Below are positions 1 through 9,221 of a stretch of DNA of 64,000 nucleotides, one piece after another; position 1 is the first letter of the stretch; every line of letters begins with the position of its first letter. The notes below the pieces were generated by a model, which was not told where the DNA came from, did no database searches, and saw only the letters and a list, made by a program, of their open reading frames with translations. Source of the DNA: Belnapia sp. F-4-1 (GTDB lineage: Bacteria > Pseudomonadota > Alphaproteobacteria > Acetobacterales > Acetobacteraceae); assembly GCF_000802185.1 (NCBI RefSeq), contig NZ_KN676113.1, positions 2,952,856 to 3,016,855 on the forward strand, given 5' to 3'. Both the position numbers and the translations under genes were made by a program.

Positions 1-576
1 GAGCCGCTCGGCCGGAACCGCCATCGTCACCACCGCCTGGGCGTCTGGCGTCGGCGCCGCCGCGGCGGCCTGCGCGCGGCCCGAAGCCTGGCCTTCGATC
101 AGGTTGGCGATGGCCGCCTGGCGGGTCAGCAATGCGCGCTGGACCAGCTCGGCCGTGGCCGGCGCGGTCACCGGGACCGGATCGGGCAGCGCATCCTCGG
201 ACCGCATGGTGTCCAGCCGCTGCGGGTAGCCCTGCACGGCCTCATGCACCACCACGGCGCCGCCAAGCCGCGTCGTCGCCGTCACCGCCCAGATGCGGAA
301 GGCGCGGCTGTCCTCGAGCCGGAGCAGCGGCGAGCTGGCGAGGGCGAGCACGGCGGTCTGGAAGATCTCGAACTCGCCATCAACCGCCAGTGACAACGCG
401 CGGGCGGTATCCTTGAGCCGTTCCTCCGAGGCGGCGCGGTAGAGGCCCGCCAAGTGCCAGGCCGTGGCGCCGCCGAGCGCGAGGCTCGGCACGAGCACCG
501 CCAGCACCAGCCCGAGCAGATGCCCGGCAAGGCCGACGCGCCCGTGGCGTTCCATGGGCCCGCCCTGCCTGGCCAT
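1..576 (-). CDS. Sensor protein N-terminus, probable sensor histidine kinase (partial)
   Basis: An open frame runs off the left edge without a stop, so only the first 192 codons are present. After a short basic N-terminus comes a hydrophobic segment (about residues 15-40), then a region with the feel of an extracytoplasmic sensor domain (KDTARALSLAVDGEFE, FQTAVLALASSPLLR). This layout is typical of alphaproteobacterial membrane sensor kinases, whose kinase domain would lie outside the window. The start is ATG at 576, preceded by GGGGAAAG; an in-frame ATG at 555 is an alternative. No kinase motif is visible, so the kinase assignment is inference from the N-terminal architecture. Confidence 0.6.
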   Translation of the reverse strand, partial: MARQGGPMERHGRVGLAGHLLGLVLAVLVPSLALGGATAWHLAGLYRAASEERLKDTARALSLAVDGEFEIFQTAVLALASSPLLRLEDSRAFRIWAVTATTRLGGAVVVHEAVQGYPQRLDTMRSEDALPDPVPVTAPATAELVQRALLTRQAAIANLIEGQASGRAQAAAAAPTPDAQAVVTMAVPAERL

Positions 577-618
577 GCCGCTTTCCCCAGCCCCCTTCGT
601 GAGCGGCAATACTGCCTC

Positions 619-1068
619 TTACCGGCGCAACGACGCCAGTTGCGATTGCGCCGCCCTGGGCAGCAGCATGGGCAGGATGATGCCGACGCCGATGCCCCAG
701 GCGCCGTTGATCAGCACCGAGATCAGCATCCGCACCGGGTTGAAGCCGGCGGCCACCGGCTGGCCCTTCAGCGGCGCCACGACGAACCAGCCGACCAGCG
801 CTGCCACCAGGCCGAGCAGCAGGCCGCTCAGCCAACCTGGCATCCGCCGCAGGCGCGGCAGCGCCAGCCCGTAGGGAATGCCGTAGAGGCCGCCCCAGAA
901 GCAGAGGCTGGCGATCAGCGGCACGCCGTAGGGCGGCATCGGATTCGTTGGGAAGGGCGGCGGCATCCAGCCGATCACATGGAGCAGGCCCCACATGCCC
1001 TGATGAAAGGTCAGGACGGCAAGCACGGCGGCCAGGAAGCCGAGCGAGGCACGGACCAGTGCGGGCAT
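619..1068 (-). CDS. Hypothetical four-helix membrane protein
   Basis: A 149-residue protein with about four hydrophobic segments (roughly residues 5-25, 48-68, 78-98 and 112-135) separated by short proline- and glycine-rich loops. I recognise no conserved domain. It lies between parE and the truncated sensor gene on the same strand, with a 42 bp gap to the latter, so co-transcription with the sensor is possible. Third-position GC is high and the hydrophobic pattern is continuous, which supports a real inner-membrane protein. Function unknown. Confidence 0.6.
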   Translation of the reverse strand: MPALVRASLGFLAAVLAVLTFHQGMWGLLHVIGWMPPPFPTNPMPPYGVPLIASLCFWGGLYGIPYGLALPRLRRMPGWLSGLLLGLVAALVGWFVVAPLKGQPVAAGFNPVRMLISVLINGAWGIGVGIILPMLLPRAAQSQLASLRR

Positions 1069-1146
1069 GGGGGATCCTCGTTGGGAAGGAGGGTAGTCTG
1101 CGCGGGAGAGGATAGACCGTTGCGCGGCACCCTCAAAGCAGGCTGG

Positions 1147-3141
1147 TCAGACGTCCACCTCCGCCTCGTCGAGCTTCGCCGCATTCTCCTGGATGAATTT
1201 GAACCGAAGCTCCGGCTTGCGGCCCATCAACGCCTCCATCAGCTCCGCGGTGCGCGTGCGCTCCTCGGGCGGCAGGACGACCTTCAGCAGCGTGCGGCGC
1301 TTCGGGTCCATCGTCGTTTCCTTCAGCGCCGCCGGCGGCATCTCGCCGAGGCCCTTGAAGCGGCTGACCTCGACCTTGTGGCTCGGCTTGAACTCGCGCT
1401 TCAGGATGCGCTCGCGGTCGGCGTCGTTCATCGCATAGACCGACTTGCCGCCATGCTGCAGCCGGTAGAGCGGTGGCTGGGCGAGGTGGAGCCGGCCCTG
1501 GCGCACCAGCTCGGGCAGTTCCTTGTAGAAGAATGTCATCAGCAGGGCGGCGATATGGGCGCCGTCCACATCGGCATCGGTCATGATGACGATGCGGCCG
1601 TAGCGCAGGCGGGCGATGTCGAACCGCTCGCCCGCGCCGCAGCCGAGCGCCTCGATCAGGTCCTTCAGCTCCTGGTTCTGCCGCAGCTTGTCGGCCGAGG
1701 CGGAGGCGACGTTCAGGATCTTGCCGCGCAGCGGCAGCACCGCCTGGGTCTCCCGGTCGCGCGCCTGCTTGGCTGAGCCGCCGGCCGAATCGCCCTCGAC
1801 CAGGAACAGCTCGGTGCCCTCGGCGCTCTCGCGCGAGCAGTCCGCCAGCTTGCCGGGCAGGCGAAGCTTCCGCGTCGCCGACTTGCGTGGCGTGTCCTTC
1901 TGCTCGCGGCGCCGGATGCGCTCCTCGGCTCGTTCGATGGCCCAGGTGAGGAGGTTGCCGGCCGTGGTCGGGTCGCCCGCGAGCCAATGGTCGAAATGGT
2001 CGCGCAGCGCCGTCTCGACCAACTTCGTGGCCTCGGGGCTGGTCAGCTTCTCCTTGGTCTGGCCCTGGAATTGCGGGTCCCGGACAAAGACGCTCAGCAT
2101 GCCGGCGAGACCGCCGAACAGGTCCTCCGCGGTGACGCTGGCGGCGCGCTTCTCCTTCTTCAGCTCGCCATAGGCGCGGAGGCCCTTCACCAGCGCGCCG
2201 CGCAGCCCGGCCTCATGCGTGCCGCCCTGCGGCGTCGGGATGGTGTTGGCATAGGTGGAGAGGAAGCCGTCGCCCTGCTCCAGCCAGGTGACGGCCCATT
2301 CGCAGCGCCCGGCGCCCTCCGGGAAGGTCGCCTCGCCGACATAGGGAGCGGGGACGACCTGGCTGCGGCCTTCGAGCGCCGAGCCGAGGAAGTCGGCCAG
2401 GCCGCCCGGGAAATGCAGCGTCGCCGCAGCCGGCGTCTCTCCGGTGGCGAGGGAGGCGTCGCAGGCCCAGCGGATTTCGACGCCGCGATAGAGATAAGCC
2501 TTGGAGCGGCAGAGCCGGTACAACCGCGCGGCCGCGAAGTCGAGCTTTCCGAAGATCTCCGGGTCCGGCTTGAAGCGGATGGTGGTGCCGCGCCGGTTGT
2601 GGATCGGCCCGGCATTCTTCAGCTTGCCGAGCGGCTTGCCGCGCGCATAGGCCTGAGTGAAGAGGGTGCGGTCGCGCGCCACCTCCACTTCCAGCCGCTC
2701 CGCCAGCGCATTGACGACCGAGGAGCCGACGCCGTGCAGGCCGCCCGAGGTCTCGTAGGCCTTGCCGGAGAATTTCCCGCCCGAGTGCAAGGTGGTGAAG
2801 ATCACCTCGAGCGCCGAAAGCTTCGGGAATTTCGGGTGCGGGTCGGTCGGGATGCCGCGCCCGTTGTCGCGGACGGTCAGCCAGTTGCCCGGCTCCAGCG
2901 TGACCTCGATGCGGTCGGCATGGCCCGCCACCGCCTCGTCCATGGCGTTGTCGATGATCTCGGCGGCGAGATGGTGCAGGGCGTTCTCGTCGGTGCCGCC
3001 GATATACATGCCCGGCCGGCGGCGGACGGGCTCCAGCCCCTCCAGCACCTCGATATCCTTGGCGGAATAGCTGGCCGCCTCGGTTGCGGTGGCGATGCCG
3101 CCCTTGCCGCCGGGGCGGCGGCCGCCGAAAAGATCGTTCAT
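1147..3141 (-). CDS. parE: DNA topoisomerase IV subunit B
   Basis: ATPase subunit of topoisomerase IV, which decatenates replicated chromosomes together with ParC. The 664-residue product has the GHKL ATPase fold at the N-terminus (ending of YIGGTDENALHH, then DNGRGIPTD and GGLHGVGSSVVNAL), the transducer domain, and a C-terminal Toprim domain with EGDSAGG and DADVDGAHI. Length matches ParE rather than the roughly 800-residue GyrB. The frame is open upstream to 3192, but I place the start at ATG 3141 (MNDLFGG) because AGGGGAA precedes it at proper spacing. parC is not in the window. Confidence 0.95.
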   Translation of the reverse strand: MNDLFGGRRPGGKGGIATATEAASYSAKDIEVLEGLEPVRRRPGMYIGGTDENALHHLAAEIIDNAMDEAVAGHADRIEVTLEPGNWLTVRDNGRGIPTDPHPKFPKLSALEVIFTTLHSGGKFSGKAYETSGGLHGVGSSVVNALAERLEVEVARDRTLFTQAYARGKPLGKLKNAGPIHNRRGTTIRFKPDPEIFGKLDFAAARLYRLCRSKAYLYRGVEIRWACDASLATGETPAAATLHFPGGLADFLGSALEGRSQVVPAPYVGEATFPEGAGRCEWAVTWLEQGDGFLSTYANTIPTPQGGTHEAGLRGALVKGLRAYGELKKEKRAASVTAEDLFGGLAGMLSVFVRDPQFQGQTKEKLTSPEATKLVETALRDHFDHWLAGDPTTAGNLLTWAIERAEERIRRREQKDTPRKSATRKLRLPGKLADCSRESAEGTELFLVEGDSAGGSAKQARDRETQAVLPLRGKILNVASASADKLRQNQELKDLIEALGCGAGERFDIARLRYGRIVIMTDADVDGAHIAALLMTFFYKELPELVRQGRLHLAQPPLYRLQHGGKSVYAMNDADRERILKREFKPSHKVEVSRFKGLGEMPPAALKETTMDPKRRTLLKVVLPPEERTRTAELMEALMGRKPELRFKFIQENAAKLDEAEVDV

Positions 3142-3195
3142 GTCTTGTTCCCCTGTTGCGGCAAAGATAGCCGCCAGAGGCGCCCGATACAATGA

Positions 3196-3219
3196 GGGCG
3201 GCGGGTTGCCCCGCCGCCC
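3196..3219 (-). terminator. Hairpin downstream of dps, possible terminator
   Basis: A perfect 10 bp GC stem (GGGCGGCGGG / CCCGCCGCCC) with a four-base loop lies 33 bp beyond the dps stop, between dps and parE on the same strand. There is no clean T-tract after it on the minus strand, so it may be a weak terminator or an mRNA-stabilising structure. Confidence 0.4.
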
Positions 3220-3251
3220 GGCGCATCACTGTGGCTTTCGAGGCGCCTGAG

Positions 3252-3758
3252 TCAGGGCGCCTTGTCCTGCGGCAGGTGCGCCTCGATCATCCACAGCATC
3301 TTGTCCGCGGCGCGGGACTGCTCGGTCAGCAGGTCGGCCGTGTCGGCATCGCCCGCCTCGTCCGTGGTGTCGATGCCCTCGCGCAGCGCCTTGCCGACCA
3401 TGGCGTAGCGGTCGGCGAGCTGCACCACATGGTCCATGCCGGCATAGACATCGGTCGGGTAGGGCGGCAGGCGCGTGCTGGCGGCCAGGGTCTGGGTCAC
3501 GCCGTTGGCCGTGCCGCCGAGCTGGACGATGCGCTCGGCCAGGTCATCGGTCGATTCCTGGAGCGCGTTGTAGAATTCCTCGAACAGCTTGTGCAGCTCG
3601 CCGAAATGCGGGCCCTTCACGTTCCAATGCGCCTGCCGGGTGGCATTGTAGAGGTCGATCGTATCGACCAGGCAAGCCTGCAGCACGCCGATCGAGACCT
3701 GCTTCGCATTGCTCGGCACGTCGTTGCGGGTGGTATGGGTCTTGGCGGCCTTCGCCAT
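3252..3758 (-). CDS. dps: Dps-family DNA-binding ferritin-like protein
   Basis: A 168-residue ferritin-like mini-ferritin that oxidises and stores iron and protects DNA in stress. The Dps signature is plain: ARQAHWNVKGPHF at about residues 46-58, followed by LHKLFEEFYN and STDDLAERI, which supply the His, Asp and Glu ligands of the intersubunit ferroxidase site. The basic N-terminal tail (MAKAAKTHTTR) could bind DNA. The open frame extends far upstream, but ATG 3758 is chosen because GGAGGAG sits just ahead of it and the family starts there. It is probably monocistronic. Confidence 0.93.
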   Translation of the reverse strand: MAKAAKTHTTRNDVPSNAKQVSIGVLQACLVDTIDLYNATRQAHWNVKGPHFGELHKLFEEFYNALQESTDDLAERIVQLGGTANGVTQTLAASTRLPPYPTDVYAGMDHVVQLADRYAMVGKALREGIDTTDEAGDADTADLLTEQSRAADKMLWMIEAHLPQDKAP

Positions 3759-4001
3759 GGGTAACTCCTCCGTTCGGTCACCGGTACATGTGGAGCGTCC
3801 GGGCCAGAGGGAAGCCCCCCTTGCCGCGTCCGCTGCCATGCCGCAGCGCAGAAGGCCCGCCCGGGACGCGCGGGGCTTCAGTGACAAACCCGTGTGCGGG
3901 GCCATTGCGGGGGAAGATGGGCCCGCTGTCAGCCCGTCGTCATGCCGGGGCCACGCCTGGGGGCGCAAGCTCGGCCGCATGACAACCGGAGGGACGGTGC
4001 G

Positions 4002-4196
4002 ATGGGTGGGCTGATGCATGTGCTGCGGACGAACAGCTTGCCGTCGATCGCCGTCGCGCTGCTGTTGGCGGCGGGGCTGACCGCCATTGGTCAGACCCAG
4101 TTCGCCTCGCTGATGGCCTGCATCGGTGGGATACTGCTGATGTGGAAGAGCGAGCGCGACAACCCGGGCGCCCCGCCCGAGCTCGACCCCGCCTGA
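4002..4196 (+). CDS. Small membrane protein
   Basis: A 64-residue protein with two hydrophobic stretches (SIAVALLLAAGL and FASLMACIGGILLMW) and a hydrophilic tail. The start at ATG 4002 is preceded by GGAGGGAC at workable spacing; ATG 4014 is an alternative. Its stop directly abuts the stop of the convergent MFS gene. No family recognised. It lies downstream of and divergent to dps. Moderate confidence because it is short. Confidence 0.5.
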   Translation: MGGLMHVLRTNSLPSIAVALLLAAGLTAIGQTQFASLMACIGGILLMWKSERDNPGAPPELDPA

Positions 4197-5798
4197 TCAT
4201 GGATGGACGTTGAGGAAGCGGGCCGCCTCCGGCGCCTCGCCATCCCCGCCCTGATGCAGGGCGGCGGCGCGGGACAGGGCGGCGCGATCGCCCTCCGTCA
4301 GGCGGGATTCCTCGCGCAGATGCTCGGTCCAGCTGTCGACGATCCAGAGCTCCACCCAGCGCTCGGGATGGGCGACATCCTCGTAGAGGCTCCAATTCCC
4401 CGCGCCTGAGCGCAGCCTGACACGCCGGACCTCCTGCATGGCGGCGAGGAAGGCGCGGCGCTGCGCCGGGTCGATCCGGTAGCGGACCACCTCCATCACC
4501 CGGCCGGAAGCCTCGCCCAGGAGGCCGCGCAGCTCGGCGGCGGGCGCCTCGGGCTGCGGCATGACGGCGGAAGCGGGCGGCGCCTCGCTCAACGCCAGGC
4601 TGTCGATCCGCCAGGGCCTGACCAGCACCGCGGCGATGGCGCAGCCGGCCGCCGCCAGGCCGAGGGCGAGCGGCACGCTGAAGCTGCCGCCGAGCCAGCC
4701 GGCCAGTGCCGAACCGAGTGCCATTACCCCGAAGAAGCTGAGCTGGTAGATGGCGATGGCGCGCGCCCGCACCCAGCCCGGCGCCGCCAGCTGCGCCGCG
4801 GCGGCGAGGGTGCTCCCCGCCGTGATCCAGGCCGCGCCGTAGAACAGCATCCCGAGCACCGCCGGCGCCCAGTGATGCGAGACGGCGAGGATCGCCATGG
4901 CGACGGCGGCGAGGATGGAGGCCCAGAACACCGTGCCGCTGCGGTCGAGCCGCCCGCGCAACGCGGGCAGGGCGAAGCCGGCGGCTACTGCAGAAAGGCC
5001 CATTACCCCGAGCATCAGGCCGAAGGCCTGCGGGCCAAGCCCCAATTGCTGGCGGACGAAGAGCGGCAGCAGCCCCCAGACCGCCGCGGTGAAGAGGAAG
5101 AAGGCGCAGGCCCGGAGGATGGTCGCCTGCATCGCCGGGCTCGCCTGGACGAAGCGCATCCCGGCCCGCATGGCGGAGAGCAGGTGCTCCTTCGGCATCC
5201 GCCGCGGCGGCTCTGACCTGCGCCAGAACAGCAGTGCCAGGATCAGCACGAGGAAGGCGACCGCGTTCAGCGCGAAGGCCGCTTCCGGGCCGGCCGCGGC
5301 GATGGCGAAGCCGCCCAGCGCAGGCCCCACCGCCCGTGCCAGGTTGAAGCCGATGCCGTTCAGCGCAATGGCGCCGACCAGGTCTTCGCGCGGCACCAGC
5401 TCGTTGGTGGTGGCGGCCCAGGCGGGGAAGTTCATCGCGCTGCCGATGCCGATGGCGAAGGTAAGGGCCAGCAGGCCCCAGGGGCCGATCGCGTCGGTCA
5501 CCGTCAGCACGGCGAGGATCAGCGCCATCAGCAGCACCCAGGCCTGGGCGCCGAGCAGGAAGAGGCGTCGGTCGACGATGTCGGCCAGGGCGCCCGCCGG
5601 CAGGGCCAGCAGGAAGACCGGCAGCATGGTCGCCGCCTGCACCAGCCCGACCATGAAGGGTGAGGGCGAGAGGCTGGTCATCAGCCAGCCGGCGCCGGTG
5701 TTCTGCATCCAGCCGCCGATATTGCTGGCGAGCGTCGCCAGCCAGAGCATGCGGAAGACGGAATGTCGGAGAGGAGCGAATGCGCGGGGAAGAGCCAT
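4197..5798 (-). CDS. MFS_3-type exporter with C-terminal soluble domain
   Basis: A 533-residue major facilitator with about twelve membrane segments over residues 1-400; the opening (FRMLWLATLASNIGGWMQNTGAGW) is characteristic of the MFS_3 / EntS-like group. Residues about 425-533 form a soluble tail (VVRYRIDPAQRRAFL, NWSLYEDVAHPERWVELW) resembling antibiotic-biosynthesis-monooxygenase-like dimeric barrels, a usual extension in this family. The members I know of export siderophores or drugs; the substrate here is unknown. No biosynthetic genes are adjacent. Confidence 0.82.
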   Translation of the reverse strand: MALPRAFAPLRHSVFRMLWLATLASNIGGWMQNTGAGWLMTSLSPSPFMVGLVQAATMLPVFLLALPAGALADIVDRRLFLLGAQAWVLLMALILAVLTVTDAIGPWGLLALTFAIGIGSAMNFPAWAATTNELVPREDLVGAIALNGIGFNLARAVGPALGGFAIAAAGPEAAFALNAVAFLVLILALLFWRRSEPPRRMPKEHLLSAMRAGMRFVQASPAMQATILRACAFFLFTAAVWGLLPLFVRQQLGLGPQAFGLMLGVMGLSAVAAGFALPALRGRLDRSGTVFWASILAAVAMAILAVSHHWAPAVLGMLFYGAAWITAGSTLAAAAQLAAPGWVRARAIAIYQLSFFGVMALGSALAGWLGGSFSVPLALGLAAAGCAIAAVLVRPWRIDSLALSEAPPASAVMPQPEAPAAELRGLLGEASGRVMEVVRYRIDPAQRRAFLAAMQEVRRVRLRSGAGNWSLYEDVAHPERWVELWIVDSWTEHLREESRLTEGDRAALSRAAALHQGGDGEAPEAARFLNVHP

Positions 5799-5886
5799 GC
5801 CGCCAGAGTGCCAGCCTCACCCGGTCCTGCCGATAGTGAACCTCTTGTGGTGGCCCGCTCAGGGCCGAGCCGATGCCAAGACTGCC

Positions 5887-6597
5887 TCAGAATTCGGCGT
5901 CGAATTCCAATTCCGTGATGCGCGCCTCCGGCTCCTGCCGCGCCGCGGCGATCCATTCCTGCACCTCGGGCCAGCCGAGGACGGTGTGTGCGAAGCCCTC
6001 GCAGGCCTCGTCCAGCGCCACGTCGTAGCTGCGGCAGCGCAGCACGACCGGCGCATACATCGCATCCGCGAGGCAGGGCCTGTCGCCGAACAGCCAGGGC
6101 CCGCCCCAACGCTCCAGGCAGCCGCGCCAAAGGGAGAAGATGCGCTCGAGATCCGCCCGCGCCGCCGACCAGACGGTGAAGCCTGGCACATGGGCGCGGA
6201 GGTTCATCGGCAGGGAGGAGCGCAGCGCATGGAAGCCTGCATGCATCTCGCCGCAGATCGAACGGCAGCGCGCCCGGGCCAGCCGCTCCGCCGGCAACAG
6301 TCCTGCCTCCGGCCGCAGCTCGTTCAGATACTCGGCGATGGCGAGCGTGTCCCACAGCTCCGCCCCGTCATGCAGCAGGCAGGGCAGCAGGATCGAGGAG
6401 GATTGCAGCAGCAGCTCGGCCCGCGTCGCCGGGTCGTCCGGCGAGACCAGCTCGGTGTCGAAGGGCAGGCCGGAAAGGCGGAGGATCAGCCAGCCGCGCA
6501 GCGACCAGGAGGAGTAGTTGCGGCTGCTGATGCGCAGCACCGCACGCGACGCCTTGGGCTGCGGAGGGGCAGGCCTGCGACGCCTGGTTTCCGACAT
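5887..6597 (-). CDS. Glutathione S-transferase family protein
   Basis: A 236-residue GST-like protein. The N-terminal thioredoxin-fold half contains RNYSSWSLRGWLILRLSG, a candidate Ser-containing glutathione site, then SSSILLPCLLHDGAELWDTLAIAEYL, the usual proline turn and SNAIL-like segment. The all-helical half follows, with CLADAMYAPVVLRC. Start at ATG 6597 is supported by GGGGGAGAG upstream; the frame is open further out to 6678. It is divergent from phaZ. Substrate unknown; function assigned at family level only. Confidence 0.85.
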   Translation of the reverse strand: MSETRRRRPAPPQPKASRAVLRISSRNYSSWSLRGWLILRLSGLPFDTELVSPDDPATRAELLLQSSSILLPCLLHDGAELWDTLAIAEYLNELRPEAGLLPAERLARARCRSICGEMHAGFHALRSSLPMNLRAHVPGFTVWSAARADLERIFSLWRGCLERWGGPWLFGDRPCLADAMYAPVVLRCRSYDVALDEACEGFAHTVLGWPEVQEWIAAARQEPEARITELEFDAEF

Positions 6598-6706
6598 CCC
6601 GCTCTCCCCCGCTGCCCGTGTCAGGCTAGCAGCCGGTTCGCTGTTGCGAAACCACGCTCTGCTGTCACCATGCGCCATCGCAGGCGAGGCGCGACAGGGA
6701 CCGCCG

Positions 6707-7927
6707 ATGATCTATCAGATGCTCCAGGCCGGGCAGGACGTGCTCACTCCCTGGCGGCTCCAGGCGCGGGGCTGGGCCGGCATCCTCTCGCGGATGCCGG
6801 CGCGGTACCGGGCCTTCGATGCGCTGCACGTGCTGCGCGGCACGTTCGAGACCTTCGGCCATGCCGGCGTCACCCATAGCCGCCCGGATTTCGGGATCGG
6901 CCCGGTCCGCGTCGGCAACCGGCTGGTCGAGGTGCGGGAAGAGGTCGTCGCCGCCACGCCCTTCGCCAGCCTGCTGCATTTCAGGAAGGAGATCGACATC
7001 CGCCTGCCGCGCGTGCTGGTGGTGGCGCCGATGTCCGGCCATTTCGCGACGCTGCTGCGCGGCACCGTGCAGGTGCTGCTGCAGGACCACGATGTCTACA
7101 TCACCGACTGGCACAACGCGCGGGACGTGCCCCCCGAGGCCGGCCGCTTCGGCCTCGACGAGTTCGTCGAGCATGTGATGCGCTTCATCGAGAAGGTCGG
7201 GCCGGGCGGCCATGTGCTCGCCGTCTGCCAGCCGGTGGCCGCGGTGCTCGCCGCCGTCGCGCTGATGGCCGAGGACCGCAACCCCTGCTCGCCCCGCACG
7301 ATGACGCTGATGGCGGGCCCGATCGACACCCGCCAGCACCCGACGGAGGTGAACCGGCTGGCCAAGACCCGGCCGATCGCCTGGTTCGAGCGGAGGATGA
7401 TCGACCGCGTGCCATGGCGCCACCGCGGGGCGGGGCGGCGGGTCTATCCCGGCATGCTCCAGCTCGCTGCCTTCATGGCGATGAATCTCGGGCGGCACAT
7501 GGCGGCGCATCACCATCAGGTCTGGCACCTTGCCGATGGCGAGGTGGCGAAGGCCGCCATGCATCGGCGCTTCTACGACGAGTATTTCGCGGTCATGGAC
7601 CTGCCTGCCGAATTCTTCCTCGAGACCGTCGCCGCCATCTTTCAGGACCATGCGCTTCCTGAGGGACGCCTCGCCTGGCGCGGCCGCCCGGTGCGGCCCG
7701 AGGCGATCCGCCGCACCGCCGTCATGACGGTGGAGGGCGAGCGCGACGACATCTGCGGCATCGGCCAGACCATGGCGGCGCTCGACCTCTGCCGCAGCGT
7801 GCCGGTGACGATGCGGCGGCACCACCTGCAAACGGGCGTCGGACATTACGGCGTCTTCAGCGGCCGGCGCTATGCGCAGGCGATCTACCCGCGGGTGCGG
7901 GAGATGATTCAGGCACATGAGGGCTAG
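6707..7927 (+). CDS. phaZ: Intracellular polyhydroxyalkanoate depolymerase
   Basis: A 406-residue enzyme that would mobilise stored PHB granules. It matches the intracellular PhaZ family: an N-terminal segment typical of the group (MIYQMLQAGQDVLTPWRLQA), a lipase-box-like VLAVCQPVAAVL with candidate nucleophile Cys174 in place of the usual Ser, a VEGERDDICG Asp region, and the C-terminal GVGHYGVFSG carrying the catalytic His. I choose ATG 6707, preceded by AGGGA. It is followed after two bases by a purine permease gene, suggesting a shared transcript. phaB lies 17 kb away. Confidence 0.92.
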   Translation: MIYQMLQAGQDVLTPWRLQARGWAGILSRMPARYRAFDALHVLRGTFETFGHAGVTHSRPDFGIGPVRVGNRLVEVREEVVAATPFASLLHFRKEIDIRLPRVLVVAPMSGHFATLLRGTVQVLLQDHDVYITDWHNARDVPPEAGRFGLDEFVEHVMRFIEKVGPGGHVLAVCQPVAAVLAAVALMAEDRNPCSPRTMTLMAGPIDTRQHPTEVNRLAKTRPIAWFERRMIDRVPWRHRGAGRRVYPGMLQLAAFMAMNLGRHMAAHHHQVWHLADGEVAKAAMHRRFYDEYFAVMDLPAEFFLETVAAIFQDHALPEGRLAWRGRPVRPEAIRRTAVMTVEGERDDICGIGQTMAALDLCRSVPVTMRRHHLQTGVGHYGVFSGRRYAQAIYPRVREMIQAHEG

Positions 7928-7929
7928 GG

Positions 7930-9219
7930 ATGCTCGATAGGCTGTTTTCGATTGCTGCCCGCGGCAGTACGCCGCGGCGGGAGGTGCTGGCAGGGGCCAC
8001 CACCTTCCTCACCATGGCCTATATCGTCATCATTAATCCGCAGATCATGGCCACCACCGGGATGGATGCGGGTGCCGCCTTCGCCGCCACCTGCCTCGCC
8101 GCCGCCATCGGCTCGGCGCTGATGGGGCTGCTGGCGAATTTCCCGATCGCCCTCGCGCCGGGGATGGGGCTCAACGCCTATTTCGCCTTCGCCGTGGTGG
8201 GCGGCATGGGCGTGTCCTGGCAGGTGGCGCTGGGCGCCGTCTTCCTTTCCGGGCTGATCTTCCTCGCCGTCTCGCTGCTGCGCGTCCGGGAGTGGCTGGT
8301 GAACGGCATCCCGCTCGGCCTCAAGCTCGGCATCGCCGCCGGCATCGGCTTCTTCCTCGGCCTGATCGGGCTGAAGGGGATGGGCTTGGTCGTGGCGCAT
8401 CCGGCGACACTGGTGACGCTCGGGCCGCTGTCCGAAACCTCGACGCTGCTCTCCTGCCTCGGCTTCCTGCTGATCGCCGGGCTCTCGGCGCGGCGGGTGC
8501 CGGGGGCGCTGGTCATCGGCATCCTGGCGACGGCGCTGCTTGGCCTGCCCTTCGGGCTGACGGAGTTCGGCGGCGTCGTCAGCGTACCGCCCTCGCTGGC
8601 GCCGACCTTCCTGCAGATGGACATCGCTGGCGCGCTCGGCCTCGGCATCGCCGGCATCGTCTTCACCTTCTTCCTGGCCGACCTGCTCGACAACACCGGC
8701 ACGCTGATCGCCACAACGCACCGCGCCGGACTGATGCGGCCGGACGGCACCGTACCCAATCTCGGCCGCGCGCTCTTCGCCGACAGCGGCGGGGCGATCC
8801 TGGGTGCCGCGCTCGGGACCAGCACGACGGTCAGCTACATCGAGAGTGCCGCCGGCATCCAGGCCGGCGGGCGCACCGGGCTGACGGCGGTGACGGTGGC
8901 CGCGCTCTTCCTGCTGACGCTCTTCCTCGCGCCGCTGGCGACGGCGATCCCCGGCTTCGCTACCGCGCCCGCGCTCGTCTTCGTCGCCTGCCTCATGGCC
9001 CAGGCGTTGCGGTCGGTGGAGTGGGACGAGATGACGGAATACGTCCCCGCCATGATCACCGCCCTTGCGATGCCCTTCACCTTCTCGATCGCCACCGGCA
9101 TCGGCATCGGATTCATCAGCTATGCGGCGTTGAAGCTGCTGGCCGGGCGAGGGGCCGAGGTGAGCGGCGCGGTCTGGCTGATCGCAGCGCTCTGCATCGC
9201 CAAATTCGGACTGGCCTGA
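7930..9219 (+). CDS. NCS2 / AzgA-type purine permease
   Basis: A 429-residue inner-membrane carrier with about 12-14 hydrophobic segments. Family motifs include TFLTMAYIVIINPQIM near residue 30, APGMGLNAYFAF, a DLLDNTGTLI segment and the ALGTSTTVSYIESAAG segment, all typical of AzgA-like adenine/guanine/hypoxanthine permeases. It starts two bases after the phaZ stop with GAGGG as ribosome site, and ends two bases before the deacetylase gene. Purine uptake is inferred from the family; the exact base is not predictable. Confidence 0.9.
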   Translation: MLDRLFSIAARGSTPRREVLAGATTFLTMAYIVIINPQIMATTGMDAGAAFAATCLAAAIGSALMGLLANFPIALAPGMGLNAYFAFAVVGGMGVSWQVALGAVFLSGLIFLAVSLLRVREWLVNGIPLGLKLGIAAGIGFFLGLIGLKGMGLVVAHPATLVTLGPLSETSTLLSCLGFLLIAGLSARRVPGALVIGILATALLGLPFGLTEFGGVVSVPPSLAPTFLQMDIAGALGLGIAGIVFTFFLADLLDNTGTLIATTHRAGLMRPDGTVPNLGRALFADSGGAILGAALGTSTTVSYIESAAGIQAGGRTGLTAVTVAALFLLTLFLAPLATAIPGFATAPALVFVACLMAQALRSVEWDEMTEYVPAMITALAMPFTFSIATGIGIGFISYAALKLLAGRGAEVSGAVWLIAALCIAKFGLA

Positions 9220-9221
9220 CC

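Noticed and set aside
454-1776. Long open frames antisense to parE and other genes (also 1987-3195, 6665-7918, 62306-63685)
   Set aside because: They lie opposite well-supported genes, have Arg/Gly/Ala-rich or His-rich low-quality composition and no domain; GC-rich codon bias creates them.
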